DNA of 64,000 nucleotides, from positions 20,684,353 through 20,748,352 of the forward strand of contig CAXIPT010000001.1 of assembly GCA_964030475.1 (NCBI GenBank). Reading direction: 5' to 3'. This DNA comes from Tethya wilhelma (Eukaryota > Porifera > Demospongiae > Tethyida > Tethyidae). This document shows, in pieces, positions 1 to 11,598 of this stretch. A program made the position numbers and the translations under genes. The notes beneath the pieces were generated by a model. The model was not told the origin of the DNA. It searched no databases and saw only the letters and a program-made list of their open reading frames with translations. The first letter of the stretch is position 1. Every line of letters begins with the position of its first letter.

Positions 1-169
1 TAGATTTTGTTGCGTATATTTCCAGTCTATGAATAATATTGCCCTTTAATGTATTAATACATATTTACTACAGTTTATACCCACACACATTCTGACCACG
101 CATGCATTGTGCATTATTAACACACACAATAATTTACTGTCTAATTGATAAAAGCAGAGCAAGTGGTCG

Positions 170-206
<37 letters not shown>

Positions 207-1209
207 CACAAGGTGATAATATCCATTAACAGCAATCATCATGTTACAAGTTTAGTTACAATTTGCACAACCTTCATGCATAGATTATGCAAGCTATGTC
301 AATATGTGCACATAATATCCACATGTTTTCAAGGGCTTACTACAGATTAAAACTTTTCATGATTCAACTCGACTCTTCCTTATTTACGTTCACCTAGTGT
401 ACACATAATGATCTTTTGATGTCACAAGTTGAGTGTGTGTGTACACATTCTTCCTAACAGGTAGTGTTTGCTACAATACGATGTAATCTCATCTATAATA
501 TTATAGCTGGATGCATTTCTGTTCAGTACACTGTTTATAGATGGACCAGCAAAATGAATATTCATAGATACACTCCCTCTTCTGAAAATTGCATACCTTC
601 TAAGCCCAATGGCAGTATTAGTGTGCATGTTAGGCACTCCAATGAATAGAGCTACTGTCAAGTGATATCACTGTTCTGGTTCCCATAAAATCTCATGTCA
701 GACAGTCATGTGATCAACAGCTGAGTGTCTATTGTCCCATGTAATGAATATTTGTACCAGTTAAGAGTGTGCAATTAGACACATCAATTTTCTCCATTCA
801 TGGAACACTCTTATATTATAACCTTTGTTCTTTATATATATGTACTCATTGTTTTGATTTCTGTGCATGTTAAGTGCCTTTTTTTGTTTCGCAAATTTTC
901 TGCTATTGTACGAAATTAGGGAGTACATCTTGTCTTGTTTATGTGTCTTGTGTCATGATTACATAATATAGGGTTATCTGGATTGTCTATTCTTGATACT
1001 ATGCCTATTTCTCATTTTTAGTATGGGTACCAGGTTTGGCTACACCATGTGTGTAATGACTGATGTTTGTAGTATAGTGTAGCACATTCAGCCACACATG
1101 TACATGCACACACACTGTAAAGTACAGTATTTTCGTTTTCATGTACAAAACACAAGTACAAGCTTCCTCTACACCCTCTCTTTTCTTTCTTTTTTTCTCC
1201 TCCTTTTAG
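1..1209. other. No supported gene; upstream flank of first trefoil gene
   Basis: No convincing coding exon was found. There is a (CA)n microsatellite at about 171-202. The first exon or exons of the gene that starts at 1210 should lie here or left of the window, because the exon at 1210 has a good acceptor and no in-frame ATG. Short open frames in this stretch have no family resemblance and no clear splice donor. Confidence 0.5.
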
Positions 1210-1431
1210 TCTGTGTTTGCTCAAGGCAACACCATCACCCTAAACTCCGTTGCCAGTGGCAACAACCTCAGAGTCCACAATGGTGAGGTGGAGGGGACAG
1301 GAGGTCAGGGGAAACTGGCTCAGTTCATCGTCCAGGTGAGACGGCCGGGAGTTGTGGCTCTACAGAATGTCAATGACACAAACAGCTACCTCGCCATTTA
1401 TGAAGGAAGGTCCATTGGAAATGTGAGACTA

Positions 1432-1465
<34 letters not shown>

Positions 1466-2561
1466 AGTGTTGGGATAACATTTATGACAGAAGGACCGTT
1501 TGTTAGTTTTTTATTGTGTGTGTTTGAATGATAATCTAACCAAGAGTGTATGATTTTTCTCTCTAATTATAGGGAAGAGGGGGACCGTATTGTGAATTTC
1601 TCGTGGGAGAAATTGGTTAGTTTAATCGCAAGTTTTTAACGACATGTTTGACATACCAACATATGCACACAACTGCATATACATATAATCTCATAATAAT
1701 AATTATTATGTAGTTCAAAAAATCTCACCCCAAGTTCGATGCTTGAAGCATGGTAAAAGTCTGAAATCAGGATATTAGTACTACCAGGAGCTCATGAGGG
1801 CCATAGCTCATTTATTTAGCCTCGTTCCCAGGCTTTCTCCTTAATTTATTTGTTTTGGCCTTGGAACGAGGCTATCATTTATTACTAACTATACTCATTC
1901 AGTTTCATGTTCAAGTTTTTTCTACATTCAATAATACTGTAGCTACTAGTCTAATATGTACACGCACATACAAACATGAATCACAGATGGCAAATCAGTG
2001 ACGCTGGAGTCTTCAAAGTACCCTGGTCAGTTCATCAGTCTATCGTCGGACGGTAAACTAAAGTCTCCCAGTGAAAATAGCAATGGAGGAGAGTCGAGAA
2101 GATTTGTACCGAGCGTCTATTCCTATGTGAGTTGTGAGCTTATGCTAATTACAATTGTACATTAATTTTGTAATGTTCCCCCTTTTCTGGAAATTTGTAT
2201 CAAGTTCTCTTGGGAATCATTTCAGGGGACAACAACTCGTTCCAAACAACCTCCCCCCAGACCCCCTCCACCACGATTTCCACCAGCTCAAGGACCTCCT
2301 CCACTACCGCCTCAGGGACCACCAGCACAGGGCCCCCCTCCAGCTCAGGGACCCCCTCCGCCTCAGGGACCACCACCACCTCAAAGTCCTCCAGTACACC
2401 AGGTGGGTATAGTTAGTAAGGTGAACGCACTATATGAGTTATGATTTATGTGTGAGTGTAATCCCTGCGAGAAATTTTGCTTATGGGTTGTGGTTTGCCT
2501 TTAGAAGCACTCACACTCGTGAGTGCAAGGTTGCTAAAGTACACTCAGAGGACTTGGAATA

Positions 2562-2596
<35 letters not shown>

Positions 2597-2974
2597 CAGT
2601 ATGTTTCTCAGCAAAGCTATCCTCCAACAACTGCACCTGTCAGCTATGCTCAGTATCAAGCACCTCCACCAGGACAACAAGTACATGTAAGCCATTCCTT
2701 TTAGTCTAGTGAGCAAGATCCTTTTCATAATACAACTTGAAAATCTTGAGATCTAGCTGGGATTCAACCCAGTTTTTTTAAATTCAAGTTGAATGGCTCT
2801 TACAAATGAGCTAGTAGAGCTCACAGGCATTGCAGCAGAGAACACTATTTGACCTCCAACCTCAAAGCCTACAGGTACATGTAATGGCATGACCCACATG
2901 ACATGAAATTAAGTTATGCTACGTATTGCAAGCAGAGCCATCAACACAGCTGTTGGTTGGTTTCACTCATAGTG

Positions 2975-3010
<36 letters not shown>

Positions 3011-3644
3011 CCCTCCTCCTCAACCAGTCTACAATGGCTACCCTCAACCTGGCTATGTCGCAGCAACTGTTGCAGCAACTGTACCCCAACCAGTACAGGC
3101 AGTGCAGGTAAATATTGTGACCCATAACACATAGAAAAGTCCCTTAGTACAGACAGTCTTACTAGCAAGACAGTATATAGATGGAACTTAACTCCTCTCT
3201 TTCTCTCGCTCCTCAGTATTTTTGTGATTGTTACTTGTTTGTGTGTGTGTGTGTTGTTTCTTTCCCCCCTCCCCCCTTTGCACCTCCGAAGTTTAAACTT
3301 GAAAATTGTATTTGTACTTGAACTTATAGCTGTTATTTTTAATTTTGCTGTAGTACCCTCCCCACACCATGCCATATGTTAGTCAGCCGTATGTTGCACC
3401 TGTACCTGTTGCCGTTAGTTATGCCCAACCCCTCCCCCCTCAACCGCAATACCTCCAGGGACCTCAACTACCCACTGGATGCAATGTTCTAGTAAGTACT
3501 ATATTCATGGAAGAAAATTTTAGCTTAAAAATGAGAAGGCATATTAGTGTTCAGAGAAGCACTAATGGTGCTTAGATAATTTAATTATTTGCAACAAAAG
3601 ACTCAGATATCAGACGAGTAGGAATGATGTTTATCTCGTTTACT

Positions 3645-3703
<59 letters not shown>

Positions 3704-4443
3704 GGATGCTCTTCAAGCTGGTAATATTGTGCAGTTGATTTGTAAGGTCACCAACAAGCCTGTCAGTTGTATGAAAGGAGCAACTAATGCCAATGGTCTA
3801 TTTGGCAAAGACAATAGTAAGTTTTGTATGCCCATCCTAGTGGCCTCATTCCCAGGGCCTTTTGCTTTCTGCTGTTATTGATTTGTGACATTGATGATCA
3901 TTACCATTAATTTTTGACTGAGTAAGAAAAATCTTTGAAAAAACTTCTTAAAAGTCTGAAGCCTTGCTTATCCTTTACTAAATATTCGTAAATGTACATT
4001 AATTTTTGTATTGTGCCAATGGATGATGTTAAAAGAAAATTTGATGTTCATGAGCCTGTCGTACTATTTGAGGTCTGACTGCTTTGCCATTAATTGTGTC
4101 TAGGAAAAGAATCTTAGTCTATAAATGTTATCATTCAAGTGAAATAACAAATATTCAAGAGGCTTAATCTTTGACAAATAACTTTCAAAATAAACTTGTA
4201 CATAAACCAAAATGCCTAAACGATCAAAAATTATACCTATTTTACACATAAGCCTCCTCAAGGGTCATAGGTCTAGAAGGATATAACTACGTACCTACTG
4301 TGCTGTTATTGTTCCATCCAGGTACATTTACGGTGGTAATACCAGGGAGTCCCCCTCCAGCTGGCCCCATTATGCTGCACAACACAGTCTCCACTGGAGT
4401 GTATCTCTCTGTGAACAAGGGAGGCTACTTTCATGTGGTAAGA

Positions 4444-4494
<51 letters not shown>

Positions 4495-4984
4495 NCTCTC
4501 TCTCAAAGTAACATACTTGGAATGCCTTAATTAGTAATGTTATTGTAATCATATATAGTAACCATGTGTTTGTCTCCATCCACCCATCTTCAGGGAAGAG
4601 GTCGCAAGTGGTCTCATTTAAAGCCCGTCGTTCAAGCAGATGGTTCAGTCAGTTTACAATCCATCGAGTTCCGAGGGTTGGTGTGCTTTAGTCAGAAAGG
4701 ACTCCCGTCCAAAGCTGCCAACTTGCAAGATCCAGGATCACAATTCTTCATCAGAATTGAGGTATGTAGGTTATCATCATGGTGAATACTCAATCACTTT
4801 AAATACATAATTAATGTTTACTGAGTTTTTTTCCTATTAATACTGTCCACTTTTTGTGTTTGTGTGTGCAGAAACAATTGAACACTTACAGACAGACTGT
4901 GATGACTCCATTTGGACGACCATCATTAGCTGTAAGTCATAGTAGCATACTGCACAACTATATTGGCATCACCCATCAATGCCA

Positions 4985-5043
<59 letters not shown>

Positions 5044-6001
5044 TCTCTCTCAGAACCAACTTCGTACTGACTGTCTAGTGCAGCTCTATCTCAAACCCTA
5101 CAACCAGTACTTGGCCATTGACAAACTAGGAAATGTTGTAACACTCTCCAACGGCAATGATACGGACAGTAAGTCTATTGCTACAAATGGGCCAAGAACC
5201 TTACAAACACACATACATGCACATGCACACACACATGCATAAAATTAATATTAAAGTAAAATCACATGTATACAGGCAACAACTACATTAAGTTCCTTTT
5301 TTTTCTCAAACTGCAGCTTGTTTCAGACTAACAGATCGGGGCTTGTGTAGATACTCCTTTGAATCTTACAAGAACAAGACCTTCCGACTCGCTATGACCA
5401 ACAACATGCTTAGTGGAAAGGTACAAGTATTTGACTTAGTCATGGTAACATTGATTACATTTCCCCATACAGACCCCCCTAATTAACAAGGTCCCAGTAG
5501 AGATGTAGCCACCCCTGATTAGGCATGCAGTTCATTTTTTTTTTTCCTATAGGGAATGGGGAGCTTGGCTTACTAGACAGTTGGTATTATAAAAAAGATT
5601 TGACTTTGGAACCTTACTACTAATTAGCCCAAGATTTCTTATTTGATCGTTAATGATTAATTTTATTACTTCTTTTGTCATTATCACAGGGAATAGCAGA
5701 TAAAAGTTCTGATTTTCAGCTGAAGGAGAATGCTGATGCTACTCTATGTTTTGAATCGGTGACTTGCCCGGGGTCTTATATAGGTGTTCAAGGAGGTGGT
5801 GTTGCACAGACTAGTTTAAACATATGCATTGTGGTAAGTGTGAATTCTCTGATCCATCTCACGTGATAGTACTGTATGTACCATTTGTATGCATGAATGT
5901 ATAGTGGAATTGATATAATGATGATGGATTTTCTATTTCATTTTCGTTTGATCTGTAGATGATAACAGGTGTTGGAAGGTCATTAACACTAACAAAGTAA
6001 G

Positions 6002-6100
<99 letters not shown>

Positions 6101-6188
6101 CACACATGCACACACAACACACAAACACACAACACGCACACGAACACATTTTCTCCCTGTGTTTACTTACAGGACCTATCTCAACTGA
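1210..6188 (+). CDS. Tandem beta-trefoil-like protein 1, with extra N-terminal module (5' end incomplete)
   Basis: Exons: 1210-1422, 1573-1615, 1987-2126, 2226-2402, 2600-2680, 2973-3107, 3354-3491, 3705-3816, 4322-4437, 4594-4761, 4872-4931, 5054-5168, 5317-5420, 5690-5833, 5959-5996, 6173-6188. They sum to 599 codons plus stop, and every join keeps frame. Residues 1-132 form an extra module, unique to this paralogue, with the motif SVTLESSKYPGQFISL. That motif resembles the FESVNYPGYF-type strand of AbfB-like beta-trefoils. Residues 133-309 are Pro/Gln/Tyr-rich and disordered-looking. Residues 310-441 and 462-599 are two trefoil-like domains. They carry the family motifs GRKWSHLKPVVQ, TPFGRPSLA, NQLRTDCLVQL, LTDRG and LKENADATLCFESVTCPG. 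The start codon was not found. The exon at 2973 is the least certain: its acceptor is catag and it runs through a (CA)n tract. No signal peptide is visible, so the protein may be cytosolic. Function is unknown. Confidence 0.75.
2566..2599. repeat. (TC)n tracts immediately before trefoil-gene acceptors
   Basis: This tract and those at about 3643-3702, 4989-5051 and 38657-38711 are uninterrupted or near-uninterrupted (TC)n ending directly in CACAG, ACAG or CAG before exons 5, 8 and 12 of trefoil gene 1 and exon 3 of gene 4. They take the place of the polypyrimidine tract. Confidence 0.8.
6003..6099. repeat. (TC)n-(AC)n compound microsatellite
   Basis: Lies in the last intron of trefoil gene 1. 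Similar compound tracts lie at 50176-50294 and 56365-56420 (WDR83 and its duplicate), 52941-53031 (RAD23 intron) and 39041-39105, and a long (AC)n lies at 18890-19022. Open reading frames over these tracts are artefacts. Confidence 0.9.
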
Positions 6189-6679
6189 TGCACTTCCACT
6201 CACACTCACTGACACTCTATCTCCACATACCATACTGTTTCCATGACACTGTACTGTTCAGAGTAAGTCGGCAATTTTTTATGTTGATAGGCACCATCAC
6301 AATTATTTATTTGAAATTGAATTACAATTTTAGTTTTATTTTTCTGATCATTAATCTGCTTTTTTTATTGCAAAGTTTATGTATTTAATGTATATAAAAA
6401 TGTAAAAGATGTAGAAACGCTGCAATAATGGTGCATGTGGGAAACTCACTGCTCTTCCAAGTATCTGCTTGCTGTGTCACATGTCCTTTGAGTGACTCAT
6501 GCATAATAATTATATCTTAATATGTAGCCGAGTGATTGCTACATGTAAACAATTGTATTGTTATAAGTACATTGCTGCATCTTATTATGGCAGATAGAAA
6601 CAATACTTATAAAAACATGATGCACATATGTAAGTAATAGACTTTGATTTGACCTTATGTTACATGTAAGCACGTACTA
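6189..6679. other. Intergenic, 3' flank of trefoil gene 1
   Basis: AT-rich sequence with no open frame of note. It presumably contains the 3' UTR of the upstream gene. The next landmark is the TA target site at 6678-6679 of the Tigger element. Confidence 0.4.
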
Positions 6680-7012
6680 CAGTCGAACCTCCGAATAAAG
6701 GCCAGTTCGGGAGCAGTGCATTTGGCCTTTATTCGGAGGTTGGCCTCTGTTGGGAGGTTCGCAGTAATACACGTAGGAATCACATTAAAATTTGATTATT
6801 ATGGTGTGTACATACATGTGCATCATCATACAACTTTATTTTAACTGTTACAGTGTTATTGAGTAAGATAACTGTCCAGAGTGATTTGAATACTCGACTC
6901 ATTTCTACGCATGCAGAGGGCATCGACTGTTGAGCCAATACTCATAGCCTCTTCAGTGTTCCCTTTTTTCTGTAAAAACATGACAACATCTTCAAGGGCC
7001 ATTATGGCTTCT

Positions 7013-8482
7013 TTATGTTTTTATCTGTGGTAAAACTTCCTGACTACTGTCATCCTCAATCTCAAGGTCACTATCATCAGAACCGTTCTCTTGCTCTGCT
7101 GGATTGGACGTGCTTGCACTTGTGAGGTCTTCATAAAATGAAGATTCCCAGGTGTCATCATCCATTTCTCTGCAAACAGCAAGATCATTATCACCAGCTA
7201 CAAATTCATTTGTGGAACAGTTCTCATTCCCAGTTTTCTCGATCAGTGTACTTAACTCCATGAGTTCATCAGCCTCTAAGAAAGGATCATTGTCATCAGC
7301 TTCACGACAGATGACATCGAGTTCTGTGTCAAGGATCCCAGCCTTCCTGAAACATTTAGAGATGGTGTTGGAAGAAACTTGAGACCAAGCTAAAGCAACC
7401 CACCTAATGGCAACCAGTAAATCTACAGACTTGACTATATCTGAAGCTTTGTCACATTCATCTATTTTAGCAATCACATAGCGTAGGAAGAGTCGTCGAT
7501 AGTGGAGTTTGAAGTTCTTAATGATTCCCAAGTCTAGAGGTTGCAGGACAGAGGTGGTATTAGCAGGCAGAAAACAAATCTGTATGTTTGAGAATTTTCC
7601 ACGTAAATCTTCTGGATGGCAGCCGGCATTATCCATAAAAAGCAAGATACTACGATTTTTGCTGTTCATTTGCCGGTTCAATTTAGATAGAATGGATTCC
7701 ATTATGTCTCCTGTCATCCAGGCTTTGGGTTGGTTAAAATAGGAAACAGGAAGGAGGGTTTTGTCAAACCTGCGCAGGCACCTAGGATTTTCTGATTTCC
7801 ATATGACAACTGGCTTTTCCTTTTTTCCATTAGCATTCACAAAAAATGCAATAGTGAGTCGTTGCTTCATTTTTTTTCCTCCTTTACACTTGTTGGATTT
7901 TTGACCAAATCCTTTGTCTGGTAATGCTCGCCAAAACAAGCCAGTTTCATCCATGTTCCAGATGTCCTCTTTTTGGTAGCCTTGGACAATTTCTGGTAAA
8001 CGCTCCTTCCACGACTCAACAGTTACACCTTCTACGTCACCAGATTCACCACTAACTTTGAGGTGTTTGACATTAAAACGAGATTTCCACTTGTCAAACC
8101 ATCCTCTAGATGCCTTAAAGTCAGGCTTGCCAAGCTTTTCAGCTATCTCTTTGGCCTTCTCCATCAATTCTGGGCCTCCAGGGTAAATATTTTTGGAGCA
8201 AGCAATGCAAAACCATTTGTACAGTGCTTCGTTTACTTCTTTGTACTCTGACTTGCGGGCTGTTATATGCCTGCTACCAGAGGCATTGCTTTGGAAGCGG
8301 GAAAGTATTTCTTCTTTGTTTTTCATTATCTTTTGTATCTGTGTCTTCCCACATTTGAATTCCTTGGCAAGTTCTCTTGAAGATGCTGAAGGGTGTTTCT
8401 GATGATGCTTGATAACTTGTACTTGCTTTGCAAGTGGTAGGTAATTTCTGGATTTCTTTTTAGGGTTCGTGCAAGCAGACAT
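7013..8482 (-). CDS. Tigger-like transposase (CENP-B HTH plus DDE domain), 489 aa
   Basis: This single uninterrupted frame has the order expected for pogo/Tigger transposases. An N-terminal psq/CENP-B-type helix-turn-helix (about residues 12-65, with SASSRELAKEFKCGKTQIQ) comes first. A second CENP-B-like DNA-binding segment follows (about 75-145, ending SRGWFDKWKSRF). Last is a DDE_1 catalytic domain. The three acidic residues are visible as D178 in NMDETGLF, D284 in LFMDNAGCH and D317 in QPLDLGIIKNF. The C-terminus is acidic (SDDSDLEIEDD). There is no stop or frameshift, and the ATG sits about 1.3 kb from the right end. Known family role: cut-and-paste transposition at TA sites in the nucleus. 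An intact frame suggests a young insertion. It could also be a domesticated copy, but the flanking inverted repeats argue for a mobile element. Confidence 0.92.
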   Translation of the reverse strand: MSACTNPKKKSRNYLPLAKQVQVIKHHQKHPSASSRELAKEFKCGKTQIQKIMKNKEEILSRFQSNASGSRHITARKSEYKEVNEALYKWFCIACSKNIYPGGPELMEKAKEIAEKLGKPDFKASRGWFDKWKSRFNVKHLKVSGESGDVEGVTVESWKERLPEIVQGYQKEDIWNMDETGLFWRALPDKGFGQKSNKCKGGKKMKQRLTIAFFVNANGKKEKPVVIWKSENPRCLRRFDKTLLPVSYFNQPKAWMTGDIMESILSKLNRQMNSKNRSILLFMDNAGCHPEDLRGKFSNIQICFLPANTTSVLQPLDLGIIKNFKLHYRRLFLRYVIAKIDECDKASDIVKSVDLLVAIRWVALAWSQVSSNTISKCFRKAGILDTELDVICREADDNDPFLEADELMELSTLIEKTGNENCSTNEFVAGDNDLAVCREMDDDTWESSFYEDLTSASTSNPAEQENGSDDSDLEIEDDSSQEVLPQIKT

Positions 8483-9088
8483 TCTTGAACGTCAACTTTC
8501 ATATACTTCTTTGTCAGTTATGGACTGCATACTATGCATGCATACAGTGCATGTGTATACCCTAGCTTCAAGTTCATTGACAGTATTATTAGCATGCATG
8601 TTTCCTTTGATCCAGGATGGAGTTGAGTGTAAGTGTGACTTAATCACCTATAGATATTTATGCATTAGTCTAAGAGAGTTTATCACTACACTTGAATCTA
8701 CAAGCTTTGTAGAAAATTGGAGGAAGTGCATGACCTAGAATTAAAACAAATTTTAATCAAAAGAATTTTGCTCTTTCAGAAAGGATGATATCATTAATTA
8801 CAGCTGTATACCATTTACTGAATCTAATCAACAGCCACAGCAAAATGGTTTTTATATACATGGTTACACTACACTCCTGCAGCCTGGTCTGTTAGTCAAC
8901 AATATCCATGCAGATCTAGAGTCACACTGACTGGCAGCCAGGCCTGTAACACTGAACAACCAAATAGCTAGCTAATCCCCAGGCTGCTCAATCGGAGAAC
9001 ACTTAAGGACAGTCAACTCCATACCAGGCTGTGTGCGTGTGCTGGAAACTTGAATCAATATTTACTGTCTGATCTTATTCTTACTGAA

Positions 9089-9484
9089 ATGGCAAGTGTT
9101 ACCTTTGGAGAGGATCTTGAAGTATTTCAATTTAATTCATACATCAGGGGATATCATGCCTACATAGACATATGGACACCAGTACTGAATGAAGAACTCA
9201 TTCTGAGGAGAGAGCCAAGAAATGAGAAGGACAGAAATGCAGTGGCTGTTCTGAAGGAAGAAGTTATTGTGGGGCATGTACCCTTCAACTTAGCTCCTTT
9301 GGTGTCTGGCTTTCTGAGAAGAGAGACAAACCACGGATTTGCCAAGGTGCTTGGTCCAAAAGTGAACAGGGGAGCTGGATATGGTCTGGAGATACCTTGT
9401 GTTTATTCACTCCATGGACCTAAGCCCTATATAGACAAGATAAAGCAACTGGTAGTTTCACTTAAAGCCAAAGGATTGGTCTAG
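9089..9484 (+). CDS. Small stand-alone HIRAN-domain protein carried in the Tigger element
   Basis: First ATG gives 131 aa. A HIRAN domain fills most of it: FNSYIRGYHAY at the start of the fold, then REPRNEKDRNAVAV and VGHVPFNLAP. These match the hallmark (F/R)G..Y, R.P.N..D..AV.V and .G.(I/V)P..(L/.)A motifs of HIRAN. The HIRAN domains of HLTF and Rad5 bind 3' DNA ends at stalled forks. No helicase or nuclease domain is attached. The frame lies between the transposase and the right inverted repeat, in the opposite orientation to the transposase and without visible introns. Its role in transposition or as cargo is inference. Confidence 0.7.
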   Translation: MASVTFGEDLEVFQFNSYIRGYHAYIDIWTPVLNEELILRREPRNEKDRNAVAVLKEEVIVGHVPFNLAPLVSGFLRRETNHGFAKVLGPKVNRGAGYGLEIPCVYSLHGPKPYIDKIKQLVVSLKAKGLV

Positions 9485-9857
9485 ACATTGGTCTAGGCTA
9501 GCGTCAGTGGACTCACTGATTGACTCGACCGTGGCGCGGGCCCCAGAATCTGCGGAGCCGCTCTATTTGTATGTGCATGCATAAGATAAAAAATGAACCA
9601 AATAACGGAGGTGTGGTTTCCTGCTTGGCCGTTTTGAGAGACATTTTTTGCAAAGAATCGATCAGTTGGGAGCATGCAGCTTGGCCGCTGGTCGGAATCG
9701 AGAAGCGGCCGCTCGTGGGAGGTTGCTTAAGTATTAGATGTATGGTATTTTCAATCGGTGCCACAGCCTGTGGCCGTTACACGGAGGTCGGTCGCTTGTG
9801 GGAGGGGCCGTTATGAGAGGTTCCACTGTAAATACTCCATCGATCTTTATAGGCTAG

Positions 9858-11598
9858 CTAGATGTAGTCATCATTGACGATAAAAAAGTTTGTTTCATGA
9901 TAATCCCTGTTGTTATTAGCTGGATTGTCTGTCTTTTGTGATTTGTCAGTTATGCAGTCGTATATGTGTTCACCCGATTCATGACTGAGTGGGTTTGTCG
10001 CACTGTATGCCGCATTCTGCTCAGTAGACATAATTGTTGATGAATTTCTTGGAGAACAACCGTATGCTTCATTCTCAACAGTTGGTATATTGTCACCAGT
10101 AACAATCCTTGATTCAACATAAACATATTCTCCTGTATTTGTAGCTTGGATTTCTGTCATCTCCACACTATAGCTATTATTGGCAGGTGGATTCATTGCA
10201 GCTGTGTGTTTCCACCTCTTGAAAACTAGTAAGCTGCAAGTCAAAGCAAGCATGACAAGTGCTCCTGCAGCTATGAGGGAAATAATAATGATAGCAACTA
10301 CACTGCTTGTAGGTCCATCCGAAGCTGTTTCCTGTGAGCCATTTGAAGTGGTGGCTGCCATAGTCGAGGCAGTTCCTGGCTGTGTGGTAGCACTGTCAAT
10401 TTGTGCTGTGAGAAGTAAAATTTGCCATGATTAATGTCAAGTGTGCATGTAATACACTATTTAATATTATAGAATTTTGAACTTACTATTTGGTATATTA
10501 TGTGGTGCCTTTGTAGTGTGGGTGTCTGATTCTGTCACAGTACCAGATTGGATGGAAGGTGATTCAGTAGTTGTTCCAATTTCTAGTTTGGTTACTTCTG
10601 TAGTAAGGGCAGTCGTACTTGGTACTGATGTGGTAGCAACAATCTCTGTGGTAATAGCGTCCATATCAGATTCTATAGAACAATATATAATATTATGAAA
10701 GCAGTCACCCATATTAAATGTGCTGCATGACTGACGAAGGTGCATGGCTCAACATTCAGCATGCACATTGTACTCACAATGTCATAATAATTATTATAGT
10801 AGTTACTTTTTACCAATATTAGCATAAAGATGGAGAATAGTTGAATTTAAAACGGACAGATCAACTTCAGCAATACTATTGGGTACTGATACACCAGTAC
10901 CACATCTGTCAAAATTGGCATCAGCATACTGCAGAGAGTGTCCAGTAACTCCACCACCAGTGCCAGCAAGATTTAACTGTGATTGTACTCTATCAAGAGT
11001 GTTTATGTCGTAAACACAAGTACCCACTACATCTCCTTGCTGTATAAACGTGACTGGTGTTGTAAATGTTTGACAAGTGAACGAATTTGACCCAATATCT
11101 TTGGACGAGATTGAAATGAGGAACATTGGTGATACTAGTTCATAGTTAGTTCCATTGCGCCTATAGAGACCAAAAGGTGCACGGTAGTCATGAGCTAATT
11201 GAGCTTCAATGTCCGGAGTATAGTAACAGTACTTCCAGGTTGTCACATTGCCACTACATGGAACAGGTTGTTGAGTGTTCAGATAAAATCGAAAGTTTGT
11301 TAATTTTTCGTACTGCTCTGACTGATTTGAGTGGCCAACAGTGCCACAGGTCCCAGCTTGAGAACTAGCTTTGGTATATCCTGTGAATGCGAATTATAAT
11401 GCAACTATCAGTGCAAACTGATGGGCAACAAGTGAACTAAAATTATAGCAATCACATGTGTATATTCATATCTAGAAATAAGTAAGGCTATAAATATTTA
11501 TTATATGCCATGCCAGCGTGCCAAATACCACAGAGATCTACTTACTTACCTCCTAGAATCACGAGAAATGCAGTCAGCAACAGCCATGAGCTATCCAT
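9858..11598 (-). CDS. Receptor-like single-pass membrane protein with Thr-rich stalk and Tyr-containing tail, 449 aa
   Basis: Exons (5' to 3'): 11598-11550, 11380-10814, 10672-10487, 10405-9858. All joins are phase 1 and total 450 codons with stop. Exon 1 encodes a signal peptide (MDSSWLLLTAFLVILG). Exon 2 is one extracellular domain of about 190 residues with paired cysteines, including KLTNFRFYL, NVTTWKYCYYTPD and FDRCGTGV, plus NxS/T sites. Exon 3 is a Ser/Thr-rich, mucin-like stalk. Exon 4 finishes the stalk, then gives a hydrophobic membrane helix (VVAIIIISLIAAGALVMLAL...), a basic stop-transfer KRWKH, and a cytoplasmic tail of about 115 residues with several tyrosines (YVYVE, EAYGC, AAYSA, IYDCI). 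The ectodomain is not one I can name. The architecture suggests a cell-surface receptor or adhesion protein whose tail could be phosphorylated. The start codon lies 243 bp from the oppositely oriented ATG of trefoil gene 2. Confidence 0.78.

Larger units (their letters stand above)
6680..9828. mobile_element. Tigger/pogo-type DNA transposon, 3.15 kb
   Basis: The element begins CAGTCGAACCTCCGAATAAA after TA (6678-6679). It ends ...GAGGTTCCACTG before TA (9829-9830), so the termini are inverted (CAGTSGAACCTC) and flanked by a TA target duplication, as expected for Tc1/mariner-pogo elements. Subterminal sequence folds back on itself (GAACCTCCGAATAAAGGCCA pairs with the inverted copy at about 6722-6741). 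Inside are a full-length transposase frame on the - strand (7013-8482) and a HIRAN-domain frame on the + strand (9089-9484). The two are convergent with the element ends and divergent from each other. The stretch 8483-9088 between them has no other gene and could hold a shared promoter. Confidence 0.85.

Noticed and set aside
3026..3107. Alternative acceptor CAACCAG for exon 6 of trefoil gene 1, reading MATLNLAMSQQLLQQL
   Set aside because: It shifts the phase (82 nt), breaks the frame into the following exon and loses the YPQPGY composition typical of the region.
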